From contig JAPEVF010000049.1 in assembly GCA_029747585.1 (NCBI GenBank), positions 1 to 64,000 on the forward strand: a stretch of 64,000 bases of DNA, written 5' to 3'. The notes beneath the pieces are model-generated. The model was given only the letters and a program-made list of their open reading frames with translations. It did not search any database and was not told the origin of the DNA. Each line of letters begins with the position of its first letter. The first letter of the stretch is position 1. A program made the translations under genes and the position numbers. Positions 39,153 to 53,700 of this stretch are shown one piece after another. The stretch is from Pleurotus djamor (taxonomy: Eukaryota; Basidiomycota; Agaricomycetes; Agaricales; Pleurotaceae).

Positions 39153-39245
39153 TTTTATACACCAACGCTCATGGAATTGCCAGCCAATCCGAGCGTAGTG
39201 GGCCGGAAATCCTTATCTTTGGCCCGTTACTTTGGAGTGAGGGAA
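39153..39245 (-). promoter_or_regulatory. VP2 promoter with TATA, CCAAT and conserved block
   Basis: TATAAAA on the minus strand at 39153-39159, CCAATCCGAG at about 39184-39193 and CCCGTTACTTTGGAGTGAGG at about 39223-39242. The same order is seen at VP1 and VP3. Confidence 0.6.
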
Positions 39246-41832
39246 ACGAGCATATGCAAGCATGAGGAAAATGTAGGCGTAAAAGACAGGCGGCTTATCT
39301 GTGGAAGCATCACATACAGGATAAGAAGTATGATCCAAGCAAAGAGACTCACAAACCAAAGTGACGGACCTGATGGATGAGGGAAAGAAGACTAACGGCG
39401 GGGATGGGAATATTCGTAGGTATGGAGCTTGTCGAAGTGGTTGTATCGCGAGACAGACGATACCATGGTCGCAGATGGACTATAGCTGAAGTTACGTCTG
39501 CTTCGTCACAGTTGGTAAGATGGAGTGTTTGATGAACGAACGCGACAATCGACTGGCATCTTCAAAGGAAGTTAGAGCTAGCTGACGCAGCGCGCACAAT
39601 ATCCAGAGGATTGAACACCTCTCAGCTACGTCGCACGCTTTGGGCGGGTCAAATAACGCCATCGGCAAGGAAGCTGTATGCTCACCTTTGAAGAAGCCTC
39701 ACCCCAGTGCAGTGGTTGCGATCATGGCGCTATCCCTGTTGTAGCGACACACCAGGGTAAGATTAGACGTTGTTACGTTGTCAAATAGCCTGATACAGAC
39801 ATCTAGGTCCCTTCAGTCCAGCAAGTCTATAATAAAGTTTTCGGGGAACCACCTGAGGTCCCACCAAGGTCAAGATCGCGTGCAAAAGTCATTCCTCGGC
39901 AGATTATCATACCGGGAGGGCTGAAGACCATGGGAAGCGGGAATGTTTACTTCCTGGACTACGCTAGCGGAAGGAATGATATCCTGGGATGAGCACCTGT
40001 GAAATTATTCCCAGAGTAAACCGCAAAGCAATGAACCCCGAAGCCGATGAGCGTCCTTGACACGCCATGGTTGGATGCGACTCCCAAGCGTTCGGGGGTT
40101 TGAGAAGAGAACCGGCAAAACCAATCACCCATGAGATGAATGAGATATTCTTAGCAATTTGGAAGCGTTTCCGACGGATGTGACGATAGCGAGGTGTTTT
40201 ACATGTGTACGCATGTGAAGAACCGATGAAAGCCCAGTTGGACATAGCTGCGGGAGTTGCTCCTGGGAGGTTAGACAAGTTGCGGGCAAAAGCGGCAGGC
40301 TACTACGTAGCTGACCATACCCTTGCCAGTAGGATATCTTGAGGTCTGGGATTCGCATCCCACACGGTGACAATGGATTCAAGTGATTCTGCGGGACCAG
40401 ATATTCCAGCATCAAAGAGCTGAGATGCGCCGCTGCTGGATGTGCTTTGCGTGAGAATTAGAAAGCGAGGTGGATGTAGATATGATCCCGAGTTGGTTGC
40501 CAGTGCTTGAGGGATCGCGGGATGAATGTGCAAGAACTAATGAAGGATCAATGAAAGGTTGGACTTGGAATGCTTAGTATTCCAAGCGCTTGTATATGCG
40601 TTCTGTAAAACGAGGATCCGAAAAAGGAAAACGGCAAGACATCAACATGGTAAGATCTCAAGCCCAACTGCAACCGTGTGCAGCGGCGAACTGAAAAAGG
40701 CAATCTAGGGGTCCTATTCAACAGGGGAGGTTCTAGGGGAACTCGGGTCGAATTCCAAGAATCTCCCTTGGTTCCAAGACGCGACTGGTGCGACGGTGAA
40801 TCGCTGCTCAAGCGCAGACTGATTCATCCCTATATAATGAGATATTCTGGGACTGTACTTGGCATTATTCTGTTATGCTCACATGAGATATACCTGGTGT
40901 TGAGTTTCTAAATGTCGAGTAGAACATGTCCTTTCTTGAATAGCTTGTGGAAGAAAGTGCTGAGAGGTACCGAGAGTCTTTTTCACACATGCATATCGAA
41001 CCTTGATTCTCACTGAAGAGGGACGTCTGGGGCAGCCGCGGTAAGCCAATTTCGGTCCTCGGTGAAGAGACTTGAACTGCAATACTTTGAGAGCTGACAT
41101 TTATTCGGCTTTGAAAGTGGAAGTAAAAGCAATCTGAAGCTGGTTGAACATCGACAATGAGGGTGACCCAACCATGAAAGCTACAACGACCGCAAGGGAG
41201 CACTCGACTCCTCCTTTCCGCCCTGTTCCATCCAGTTTCTACGCTGGGGCTATCGTCTGTCGCAAGGCCTTCCTCTTGGCCCCGCAGTGCTTGGACCACT
41301 CAAAGGCATCTGGTTAGTATCAGCCCGGAACTTCATTCAAAGCTTCACACGTCGTCGCTGGTGAAATGATTTTCCAACGGGATATCACACCCATAGAGTA
41401 GGACATCATCGGCACTCGTAACTGGCAAGGAAGATGGGATCAAGTCGAGACTATGCATTCCGACGAAGCGGAAACGTGGGCATCACCTAGACTAGGAGAG
41501 GAATTCAAGTTAAATGATGAGAGACTCACGCGCCCGACCGAGAATTGAGAAGGAAGGAAGAGCCATTCCACGTTATTGGAAACTTTGGAACCGCATATCC
41601 TCCGCAAAACAATATCCGCATATCTGGTGAGCTGGCGATCACGATCGGTATGTGGGATAGCAAACGACTTGATTGATCTTGAATTGAAAGACACGAACAT
41701 ACATACAGCCACAGCAAGGAAGAATTTCGAGAAAACTAGTATTTATACATCCGCCTCTTTCGTTCTAAAGCGGTTGAGGACTATTATACGGCCCCGTTAG
41801 CTCGGCATAGATAGCGAGTGAATATAGTCAAC
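39246..41832. other. intergenic between VP2 and VP3
   Basis: The part up to about 40290 belongs to the VP2 duplication unit and the part from about 41630 to VP3. The 1.3 kb between is single-copy in this window. Open frames at 40548-40811 and 40865-41299 (minus) and a TATA-like TATATAAT at 40831 have no supported product. Confidence 0.5.
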
Positions 41833-43626
<1,794 letters not shown>

Positions 43627-43687
43627 TGTGAAGTTAAGACTGTAAGACTAGAGATTGCCTTGGGGAGTTTATGGTTTTCATTGCGAC

Positions 43688-43776
43688 TTTTATACGCCAG
43701 AGGCCATAGAACTAACAGCCAATCCGAGAGTAGCGAGCTGCAAAAGTCCTTATCTATGGTTTATTTTGGAGTGAGG
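43688..43776 (-). promoter_or_regulatory. VP3 promoter
   Basis: TATAAAA (minus) at 43688-43694, CCAATCCGAGAG at about 43719-43730 and TTATTTTGGAGTGAGGG at about 43762-43778. A further conserved stretch (CCCAAAGTGACGG near 43850) also occurs upstream of VP2 (about 39356) and VP4 (about 56622). Confidence 0.6.
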
Positions 43777-45370
43777 GAAAAGCACAAGAAAAACATGTAT
43801 GCATCACGTACAGAAAAGGCGATGCAATCCAAGTAAAGAGACTGACAACCCAAAGTGACGGGCCTGGTGGGTGATGAAAACAAGGAAAACGGCGTGGATG
43901 GGAATTCGAAGATGCGGAGGATCTTGAAGGCAGTTGGTCTCTGACACAAACTTGGGTGAACCGCGGCACCGAGTCACTCATGCATCAAGGGGTAAGATGG
44001 CTTGCGTTCATCGTAGTCACTCCAGAGGCGCTGGTGTTCATTCAAAGCCGCCGAGGAGCGCACAAGCACAACATCGTCCACTTCTTGGCTACAATGCACA
44101 CTGTCGAGGGGTGTGATACTGTGTGCTCACTTTCGAAGTCATCATCCCGATGTAATGGTTGCAGTCAAGGCGCTACTCTTGTCAGGGTGACACCATGCGT
44201 CAGGATGACACGCGGAGACGTTGTCAAGTGGCCGAATGTAGGCGGCCGAGTCGCTTCAATCCAGTGGAAGTAAAGGTATTTGGCGCGACCAAGATCTCAC
44301 CACGGTCCACTATCGCGTGTACAGGCGAACGTCATTCCTCGGCAGACCATCATGCCGGGAGAGCTGAAGCCTGTCGAGGTGCGGGGACTTAGTTCCTTGA
44401 CCAGGGGTTAGCAGTTGGAAGAGTAGTTTCCTCAGCCGCCGTGGTGACAGACTGTGAAACTATTCCCAGAGAAACCCGCAAAGCGGGGATCGATGAGCAC
44501 CGAGGAATTGGTGAGCGCAGTCGGCACACAAAGTTGCGTGCTACTTGGTAGACAGTGAGGGTCTGAGAATAGAAATCAAACACCCATGAGATATCAAGGT
44601 ATTATTGGGATTGTGGGAGGGGTTTCAACGGAGCCAATTGAGAGGCTCTACTTACGGAGGTGGGGAAATGGCGAAACTTGCCCTGGAGTACATCGCACAA
44701 GGTTGAACATTGAAGTCGCCGTTCGTGACATACAGGCTGGTTTGCTCCAACTTTGACCCCGGGCCCAATTCATCAAGGGAAAGTTTCGCTGGAGAACGAT
44801 CGCGCCAATAATTATTGGGAGAAAGAGAGATGAAGGAAATTTGTGAGAAGCTTTGTTGCTGGTGAGGTTTCGGAGATATTTCGGGATCTCGGCTTTCAAC
44901 AGGAGTCGCAATAGGAGCAGCAGACATACCAGTGTAAAAGGACACACAGTTCGACTCGCCATACGTACTTATGTCGGACGAATTACACTTTAGGCGCCGG
45001 GATTCCCTTCGGATTCCGCTCCCCTATGTACCATGTGATTCGGGCTCCCTCCCCCGAGAGAGTCAGAGGCTGTAGCATAACATGTACAAATAGACAATTT
45101 GCTTCCGTGGTTGAATTTGCTTCCGTTTCGCTTGTCTCTCTCTCTCCCTCTCCCCTACGTCGTCGTTCATCGTCCTCATCCCTCGTTGGGCACAGGTGGC
45201 GGGTAGACGCGCGGCTCCGACCTTGGAGCTATGCTCTACTCGCTGCCGTCCTCCTCCTCCTCCTCCGCCCATCCTCACAGCACAAGGGCATGCTCGCGGT
45301 TCCTCCCAAACGGCTCCTCTCAGAACTCGGCTCCTCCAACCTACCACCACCTTGTGACAAACACGTACAA

Positions 45371-45406
45371 ATTTTTGTACATTCTCATAGGGGAATGTAC
45401 AAAAAT
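45371..45406. repeat. 14-bp-arm hairpin
   Basis: ATTTTTGTACATTC (45371-45384), 8-nt loop, GAATGTACAAAAAT (45393-45406); a perfect inverted repeat. No terminator or element role can be assigned. Confidence 0.75.
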
Positions 45407-45550
45407 GTGGTCTTGTTTGGCTCGACCTCCCCTTCGCCCTTGCTCCTTCGTAGTTGAGCACGGCGCTCACTTAAGGGTTGTTGGTAAGTTTCCTCTCTGG
45501 TTCGAGCCTACATACGGAGCGCTGAACAGTCGAACGTTTAAGCAGCGTGA

Positions 45551-45700
45551 CTGAGTACTGACGCGGGCGCCGCGCCTCTCCGCACTCTTTCCTTTNGAAT
45601 GCGCCACCAACCACCTGGGCCTGAGTACTGACGCGGACGCCACGCTGCCCCCACTCCTCTCCGCACTCTTTCTCCTCGAACGCGCCACCAACCACCTGCA
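45551..45700. repeat. two-copy tandem repeat of about 70-80 bp
   Basis: Copies 45551-45620 and 45621-45700 both start CTGAGTACTGACGCGG and share CTCTCCGCACTCTTT and GCGCCACCAACCACCTG. An N at 45596 sits beside a T-run. Confidence 0.8.
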
Positions 45701-46309
45701 GCATTGGCCTCAAATTGGCCTAACACTTCCGAAACACACTTGCCCCCCTTGTATTAATATCCCCATACCCTTTTTCTTCATGAAACATGGTTGCGCTACC
45801 GACCACTGTGACGCTGGTCTAATGACCTCTGTCTCCGACTCCCCTCCCTCTGACCCTCCTTGTATCCACCCCGTGGTTGGCCGATGTGTATTTACACCTA
45901 CGTTACCGCTACGCTCGCTTCACCTAGTTACTGCTACACTCACCTCACTTACCTACATGACCGCTACACTTACCTTTGTTGCTTGCCTCATGCCTGCGCT
46001 AACCCAGGTGCACGTTGCGGCTACACCACCTTAGTATGCAATACGCCGATACACCATGGTGTCACATGTAACGTAGAGTAGTCTGTATCCTGTAAATTCA
46101 ATGTTTGTTCACGAATATAAGGGTGTGTTTTGCGACACGCTTTGAGATGTGGGCACCAGTTAGAGTTGCGAGACACGATGTGATACATACCCAGTGCTCC
46201 AAGTCTACGAGGAATGTTGTCAGAGTATTGGGAATGGGTTATTTGAATGCATCGCAGAAGAGGTTTAATTTTAAACTGAGAACATGAAGTACACTGAACT
46301 GTGAGTCTA

Positions 46310-48657
46310 TTATACTCCAGCAGCATCTCGTTCGTCGGGGGTCCCATTCTTACTTGCTCGCCGACGGTTATGTCGGTTTCGTATGGCAGCGGCTAGTTTC
46401 TTGAGGCTCAAGTTTGCTTCAGGATATTGTTTGACGAAGTCTGTATCGTTTCGTTTAAATCTATTGAATGATAAGGTGACAAGACAAATCAGATGTAGAG
46501 AGGCTGATACGCACTCATTTATGTATTCCTCGGCGATCAACTTTCGCAATCCGCGTTTGGCACCCGTTTTGGTGCGCATGGTACCAGTATACCAAGCCTC
46601 TGGCCAATCCTTCAATGCTACCCACCCTGTCTCGGGGTTCGACTCATCCCACTGTGTGACCGCCCGACGCCAGGCTCCTGGCTCGTGTCCAAGATCGGGG
46701 ATGACCACTCCAGCAATGGGGACAGGCGCGGACTGTGAGCTTGAAGCTCGACCCGGATTTCCAGCCGGGGTTGTTGCTGGTAACGGAGGGATTGGTGTAG
46801 GGCTGGACGCTGGCGGTCCGGCCGATGTACCTCCAGGGCGAAATAGTGTTATATTCCTGTTTTGGATTTCGAGCGGTTGCGTCTGAGAGTATACGACATG
46901 AGGCGGAGAATTGAGGAGTGACTTCACCGTATCAATGACTGAGGTGAGAGCTTCATCAACCTTGCGGTTCACAGCCGCCGCTACCTCTCGCACTTCCGCC
47001 TTTGTTGCAGGTTGGACAAGTACGTCCTCACCTACAAAGCCGTTGGAAGTGTCCACTTGGATTGGGTGTAAAGAATCGTGATGGCCCGACTCGAGGGATT
47101 GCAGTGAATCTACGAGATACTTGATGAGAGTATCAACCTGACACATATATGATATGAGAATTAATCATTGAGGGCTTGCAATGATTCAGAGGGTGAGACG
47201 AAGCTGAAACTCACATTCTCACCAACCGCCCAGCCTCCCCACCATCTAACTTTGTTGAGGGACCATCGGCTACCAAATGGTGCGTACATGAACCGAAACT
47301 GTGCCCCACCTCGGCGGAAAGAATGTGTTGTGTAGACTTTATCGACTCCGGCACCCGCAGCAAACTTGTCGATGAGACTTTGAACAAGGTCGAGTGTGAG
47401 ACTTCGTTTGGGGTCGACGACCCCATTTGGGCTGTAGTATGGGAATATGTACTCATCATCGAGTAAGGGATGGCCGATTCGCTGCTCGATGAAGGCAATA
47501 TGCCGAGGGACGTGAGTAAATAAATCAAGCGCATAGATGTCCTGCTTGTAGATATGGTAGTGGTTGCCTGAGAATCGCTATTTTTGAGCAAGAATCTGCG
47601 GTTTACAAAAGAAGGGATAACTCACTGTTTGCAATCACTGAATCGTTTTGCTTTGTGATCTGTTTTTGCCATCCTTTGCGGTTCTCGAGGTGAAGGCTCC
47701 ACATGGGTGCATGCCACGGAGCTGGCCCCTTCAAGCCCCAGGTGATGTCTCTCCGCTGAAGACCACACGCTTCATTGTTTCTAAAATTGGAGGTGTATCA
47801 GTAATGACCGCGAAGTTCAACTCAACACCCCTATGAGACTCCTTACCGTGTCCAAATCACAAACGCTAACGATGCAAATGCTCGAAACGTTGAGTGCTCC
47901 AGCATGAGAACGAGGTCCGAGGTTGTTTCCGGGGTATATTCGGAGCCAAACCGTTCATCTGGGCATTGGGAGACTGACCATTTCATCATCTGTGTTAGGT
48001 CGTCCAAGGTCATTGCTTCAGCATGATTGCGCGTCGCCGAGGCACCCTTCTTGTTTGCCTTGTTCTTGATAGCCTTCATCACATCTTTAACCGACAACGA
48101 GCGAGCAGGGCATCCGGAAACCTCGCCAGTAATATCGTTCAACTTGTAGGCTCCTGCATACTTTCCGTTTCCCTCACTGTCAATGAAACGATTCGTCAAT
48201 AACAAGTCAAGAACATATATGCGGTGTGGCACTCGCACGAGCTGAGAGAACAGTGGATAACTCACAGCTTATCCCAATACTTTGCAAATGCACCGTGGAT
48301 TCCCTCAGCAGTACTCAAAGACTGCGCGTTGACAAAGCAGCATTGGGCAAGGTATAGCTCTAAGATGTGGCTTGAATATTTGTTTGGGGATCCTGTGAAT
48401 GCCATCTTCATTAAGGCGTAGTCGACGGGCTGGCCATCGGGGTTCTTGTCACCCGCGCGATGACACTCTTCCGCGTATTTTAAACAGAAGTCCCGGCCTC
48501 GCTGGAGATGCCCGGCGTATGCTTTAGCGGTATTTTCAGCTTGACCGTACTTTTTCAAAGCATTCGCCATGTCGGAATGGACAACCCCTATCCCCGCCGT
48601 TTGGTGACATGCCTTCTTCTTCTTGGTAGACACTTTTTCGGTGCGAGTTCGAGCCAT
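46310..48657 (-). CDS. Crypton-type tyrosine recombinase with GCR1-like C-terminal domain
   Basis: Six exons: 48266-48657, 47847-48176, 47626-47780, 47215-47567, 46515-47137, 46310-46460; the chain closes at 667 residues. The N-terminal part (AENTAKAYAGHLQRGRDFC) fits the SAM-like DNA-binding region. Catalytic residues are visible: Arg in WTRNNEACGL, HSFRRGGAQF (H-x2-R), WWGGWA, and the nucleophile Tyr in TLIKYLVD. A Pro/Ser-rich linker leads to a C-terminal domain (TGWVALKDWPEAWYTG, GAKRGLRKLIAEEYI) like the GCR1_C domain of fungal Cryptons. No inactivating change was seen. Crypton elements excise and integrate as circles and leave no inverted repeats, so the ends cannot be set here. A host gene derived from a Crypton is the alternative. 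Confidence 0.8.
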
Positions 48658-48911
48658 GAAAAATAAATAAAGATTAAATGAAAGATATAATAAAGATGGA
48701 CGTATGAGATGGGCGTGGTGGGACGCAGAAAAAGATACGATCGGAGACTACCACATGAAACCGACCACCCTAAATTCCCCTATAGATTAGATTAGTGTTT
48801 GTTGATCTCAGGCTGCCGAACTTGAAGTCACCGACTTTGCCCCAACTCACTCTCATAGACATTGTGTAGATCATTTTACAGTGAGCATTGTGGTACTTTC
48901 CAATCTACACT

Positions 48912-50758
48912 CTACTCATCATCATCGGTGTCGAAAATCTCAATCACGTCCGTTTCAACGCCGGCTTCCGCTTCATCCTCAGAGTCTGTATTGGTAAGGT
49001 CAATGACCATGGCTTCGTCATCAGAGTCTTTGCTGGTAAGATCTATGATGTCGCTGGGAATCTGTATCAAACCAAGATTAGTAGGATGGAAATATGAAAC
49101 GAGATAAAGAACACGTACACTGGGCTCCGCAGATGGAATTCGCTCTAAATTGGCCTTGGACTTGATGATCGCGCCGAAAACCAACTGAGGGACGGTGACG
49201 GAAACATCATTTAAGCCCCTCGACTGCGACCCAAGTCGAGCAGCTGCGGCGAAACCGTGAATTGTTGTTTTGAGGCTTACACAAGGTATTACAGGCCCCG
49301 AAACCGAGCAACGTTGCCTGAGCACTACCTTAAAGTCCATCGTGTGCACCGTGGCAGTAGAGGGAGTGTAGATCGCCATTGGCTAATAAAGAAATCAGTA
49401 AATGTTTGATGACATCAAAAGGGGAAAGGCCTACATGGGTTAAGCAACGAAATACAAAACCCGCAACAAGATGCTTCTCAAACATCTTGATTAATTTCTC
49501 TTCGTCGACACGAAAGTAATCACGGCAGAATTTCGAGAGTTGAAAAAGCTGCGGGAGCTTCGGAAGCCAATGATCAGTGTTGATGGGGCATGACATGGTA
49601 GCGTCGGGTTCAAAACCAGTCCATGACGTGAGAGGGTGGAGGAAAAGATCGACCATTTCGGGTTCTGGAAACGGAATAGGTATCGCATCAGCGACCCTGG
49701 ACATGCGGTATGGTAGGAGACCTCCAGCATTTGTACGCAGCTCGTGTTGGACATCTGCACGCCATGCGTGAAGCGCGGAGGATCGAAGCTGCTCGTTGTT
49801 GTTGAGAACGAGAGACTGGTTCAGAGTCTCACCGAATCCAAGTGCGCAGAGTGCTTTCGAGGTTTCCAGCCCGCACCCCTGGATCCCATCACTGTAGTCG
49901 TTCTTGTTTAATAACGCAAACAACACAAGGGCTTCCGGCGTGAACTTTGTTGTGTCGTCGTGCTCGATGTCACACGCTTGGTAACGTGCGTACGTCCGCT
50001 GTGTGAAGCTGCGAGTATCAGGCTTGTTCTGGCTATTGCGCAGGCTATTGAAATGTGAGCAGATAATTACTAGTGAACCAATGAAGGGCAGACCTTCGAA
50101 TGACACATTGAGCCCCGAAGACAAAAGCATCTGAGTCTTCTGTGAGAATGACATCGATTAAACCGTGTGAGTTCATCGCCGCCAATTCTGCTTCAGCTTC
50201 ACCAGGAGCCTAAGCCGCAAGCCAATAAACAAAAGGGCAGAAGTAGAGTGTAGGAATACATACCTCTAGATGAATGAATCCGAAGATTGAGATCAAATCC
50301 TTGATGGGCTTGTCGATCCACAAGCCCGTACTAACTCGATGTCCCCTTTTGACTGTTGGGCGTCCCGGTCCGTCGAAAACAAAAACAAGGGTGATGGGAA
50401 GACTAAGGAACTTGCATAGTCTGCAGAAGAACCCGAAAATTGCAGCATTGGGCCCGGAATTCGAATGGAGAGCTGTGCGGCTGCTTAGCCCAGCCTGTAT
50501 GGTGTCGATCCAGATGCTTCGAGGAAGTAAATAAGCACGGAATACCCCTTCCGAAGGTCAAGGCTGCCACTCACCTCACATCAACACCTACAACCAATGT
50601 CCGGTGCGTACCGTTGCGTCTCAAGAACCCCTCGGTGACGGCGAACTCGAGCAGCGAGATATCTTCTTGGACTGGCTGTAAAGCCTGTTGGACAGTTTAC
50701 CGCACAGTGACTTCATGATTTCGCACATACATACCTCCCAAAGGTTCTTGATTCCCAT
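48912..50758 (-). CDS. XPG/GEN1-like structure-specific nuclease with SIM-like tail
   Basis: Seven exons: 50735-50758, 50575-50684, 50264-50516, 50094-50209, 49435-50044, 49119-49382, 48912-49061; 508 residues. N-terminus MGIKNLWEALQPV is the XPG_N start. Acidic active-site residues of the FEN1/XPG family are all present: GVDV, VFVFDGPGRP, GEAEAELA, TEDSDAFVFG and NDYSDGIQGCG (the H2TH-side Asp). The C-terminus is acidic with three SUMO-interaction-like motifs: DIIDLTSKDSDDE, MVIDLTNTDSEDE, DVIEIFDTDDDE. It probably cleaves flap, replication-fork or Holliday-junction DNA in the nucleus. A possible extra first exon at 50838-50872 (MTQPELDRLRG) would also be in frame. It lies 254 bp upstream of the Crypton gene on the same strand. 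Confidence 0.85.
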
Positions 50759-53700
50759 GCTTCGTTTGCAAAAACGTTAGCGGCGCGGCGCAGAGTTGGA
50801 AAGGAAGAAGAAATGAGGAATAGGAGATGAAAGAAACCTGCCGCGCAGACGATCGAGCTCAGGCTGGGTCATGGAGAGGGGGTCAAGATATATTATTCGG
50901 TACCAGCATACAAGTATTGGGGTCCAGGAAATGACAAAATGAGATGAAGGCTACACTAATTGGATTTATGTGAGCACGAGCAATTTTGGGGAAGTAAGTC
51001 TGTTGTTGAGATGCAAGGGAATGGGCGTGGCCGTTACGAGCAAGCAGGTAGCAGAAGGAGAGGATCGGTGCCGAGTGGGCAGTGCAAGATTAATTTATTT
51101 TTAGATGAGGGAGAGGGAGGGAGAGGGGAGTGTGACGCGAAATCCAGGGTGAGTGGCCGTTTCAAGGTAGAGTCGTCACCAGAACGAGGTGACCCAGCGC
51201 AGCAAAAACAACGGTGACCATTGGGGAGGGGAGCGGGGCGCGGGCTAGGAAAATGGGTAACCCGCTGAGAAAGGGAGGAGAAACGAGGCGGCACGAGCGC
51301 TTGCGGGACTTGAAATTCAAAGTCCGTGGGGGACTGAGGTCACCGAGTCACGATTGGTGCCGCATAGAACCGTCTGTACTGAGCGAATAAGTGGATAAGT
51401 ACAGCAATAAGTGCAGTAAAACAGGAGTAAGCTGGAGTATAAACTTGATTTACCGATTTACGCCACCAGTTTGGTGAGTGTTTTACCATCGTTTTACGGG
51501 GAGACACATGATTTTCTTCGTTTGCGACCACCATTACAACCACGTGGAGGATTTACCTGAGAGTAAGCCAGGTTCTGTTCATTTCACAATCCAACGTTAG
51601 GATTGATATTATACACCCATTGGGCTATGGAAATGTAGTTAATTTTTGAATTTTCCGAACTAATTGTAGAAATATTGCGCAGAGGCATGATTGCCATGCA
51701 TACAGCAAAACACTGCTGAAAGGGATACAACATGCTGCGAAATAAGGTAAGTGGCCCAATGACCTTCTGAGTATTTAAGCGTGAAGCTTGAAGCCTCAAA
51801 GGGACCCTCTCAACCGCCCACACCTACTCCTGACCATAGCAGGGGCTTCGCAGGAACTTAAAGGGGTATGCTTGACAAACGCTTGAGGAAGCTCAAGGAA
51901 CACTCACCTCCCTCACTCGACGCTTGCCTTGCATATTCCTCAATTTACAGCTCACTCCGAAATCCACTCTTCTATCGCTGACATCAACCAAAATTCAACC
52001 AATCCATACCACACGCTGATTTTTTTTCCTATCTTCCGCGGTGTCAAGGCTTGTTGAAGTGAGGAAGGATTTGGAGAAGGCGAAAGGCGAGCTTGGAGAG
52101 AAGCATTGAGAAAGCATCGGACGGAAGCACTGGTCAATGAACTCTCTCCTTCGGAAAGAGAGATATTGCACAACGTATCATCCTATCAATATTTACCAAT
52201 GACGGAATCACATCTGTTCGGGGGAGAAGCCATCTGATTGGCTTGTTACACTTAGCAGCAAGATGACGCCACCTTGCTATGTGGAAAGCCTGTTCTCAAC
52301 TCGCAACCTTGCGCCTAGGATAGCACCCGCAAGTACGCAAGCAGCCCTGGTTAGGATTCCATCTCGGATCCCTTGGATTTCGCGTTTTACTTGGTTTAAG
52401 GTAGCTAAGGTAATTCCAGGTTAATATATGTACTTAGCCTTTTTGAAGGGGCATCAATTGACAACGGAGGGAGTGGCGACGAACTTGGTATCACAGGTTC
52501 GGCCGAGATGTCTCTGCCCCCTTGCTGTAGGTGCGCGAAGGCCTTGACCTACGAACACTAGTGGATTCACAGCAATATCTGCTTCCCTTCAGCGTAAGGT
52601 GATCCAAAATCAGCTGGGGTGGCTTGAGAAAGCAGCGGAAGGCCTGCTACAACGTGAATCAAGCAATATCTGCCGTGCCGCACTGACCTTGGCCGCAGAT
52701 TTTCACTAGGATGTTGCTAGTATGAAGCCGGACCCGAAGAACTCAGGGTGCCGTGACCAGGTGAGAAATATTGGGGATAAGAACTGGTCACTACTAAGTA
52801 GAATACACACCCTGGTACTCCCCTTAAGCTTCGGCTGCGCTTTTTCGTGGAAGCATTCTTCACTAACATAGGTAAGTCAACACATCCTAATAACCCTTGT
52901 GCGCAGTTCTGATACCCATTCATATACTTATTCCCCCACCAAGCAGACGGATTCCTAGGCGTTTTGATGAGAGCTTCCCCAAGCGACCGGTTTGCTCGTT
53001 GAATGAGTCGACCATCTGCTTGTAGGATGCATAATCGAGAGAAACTTCTCGATGCTCGCGAGGGCCTTCAGCAGCACTTGATTCGCTCTATAAACAAAAT
53101 ATGCCTTATTCCTTGTGATCGTAATTTCTATAAGACAGGTGAAAGATACTTACCATACACACGCATTGAATTCGCTCTGCCCGCAGTCGAGGGCATTTAC
53201 TGACCTTATTATGATGTTGCTAAGGCTCTGTGCAACTGGGCGACTGGCCGTTTTCGGGAGAGACTCGAAGCGGCAGACTTCAACAACTCCAGTCCAATTA
53301 TGGCGCCAACCTCAAGCTCGGCAAGTTCGGCATAGCTCAGGCACCGCTCAAATTTCCTTCCAGGAACGCGCAGTGACTTGAGGCAAAGATAAGTTGCCCA
53401 AGTTCAACTATGTTTCTCTGCGCATAATAGCGACTTGTAATCTATGAGGGAGGGACGTCTGCCGCTGATTGAAGGTGGGATCTTGAGCTCGGCCATCGGC
53501 GTCTGCCTGTCTCGACTCTCAGCGAGACTGTCTTCCACATCTTCGGATTTGCGTCCCACCGCTTGTCTTGCTTTCGTCGTCCACTGACAGGCCCCTCACT
53601 TGGACAGTTAGCTATAACTCACGCCCTGACGGTGGAGATACCAAGGGACGGTGCTTGGGAAGAGACAATAGCTTATTTGCTAGGTTAATAATCTACCCGG

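Larger units (their letters stand above)
43777..46309. other. intergenic, partly duplicated, with simple-sequence features
   Basis: To about 44620 it is VP3 upstream duplication. From 44640 to 46309 both strands have open, low-complexity frames (for example 45026-45457 and 45063-45470) that overlap each other and look non-coding. About 45890-46030 has short degenerate repeats around CCGCTACAC/TTACCT. Confidence 0.45.

Noticed and set aside
45026..45470. Overlapping long frames on both strands
   Set aside because: Low-complexity, no splice structure, no start context, and each explains the other as an antisense shadow.
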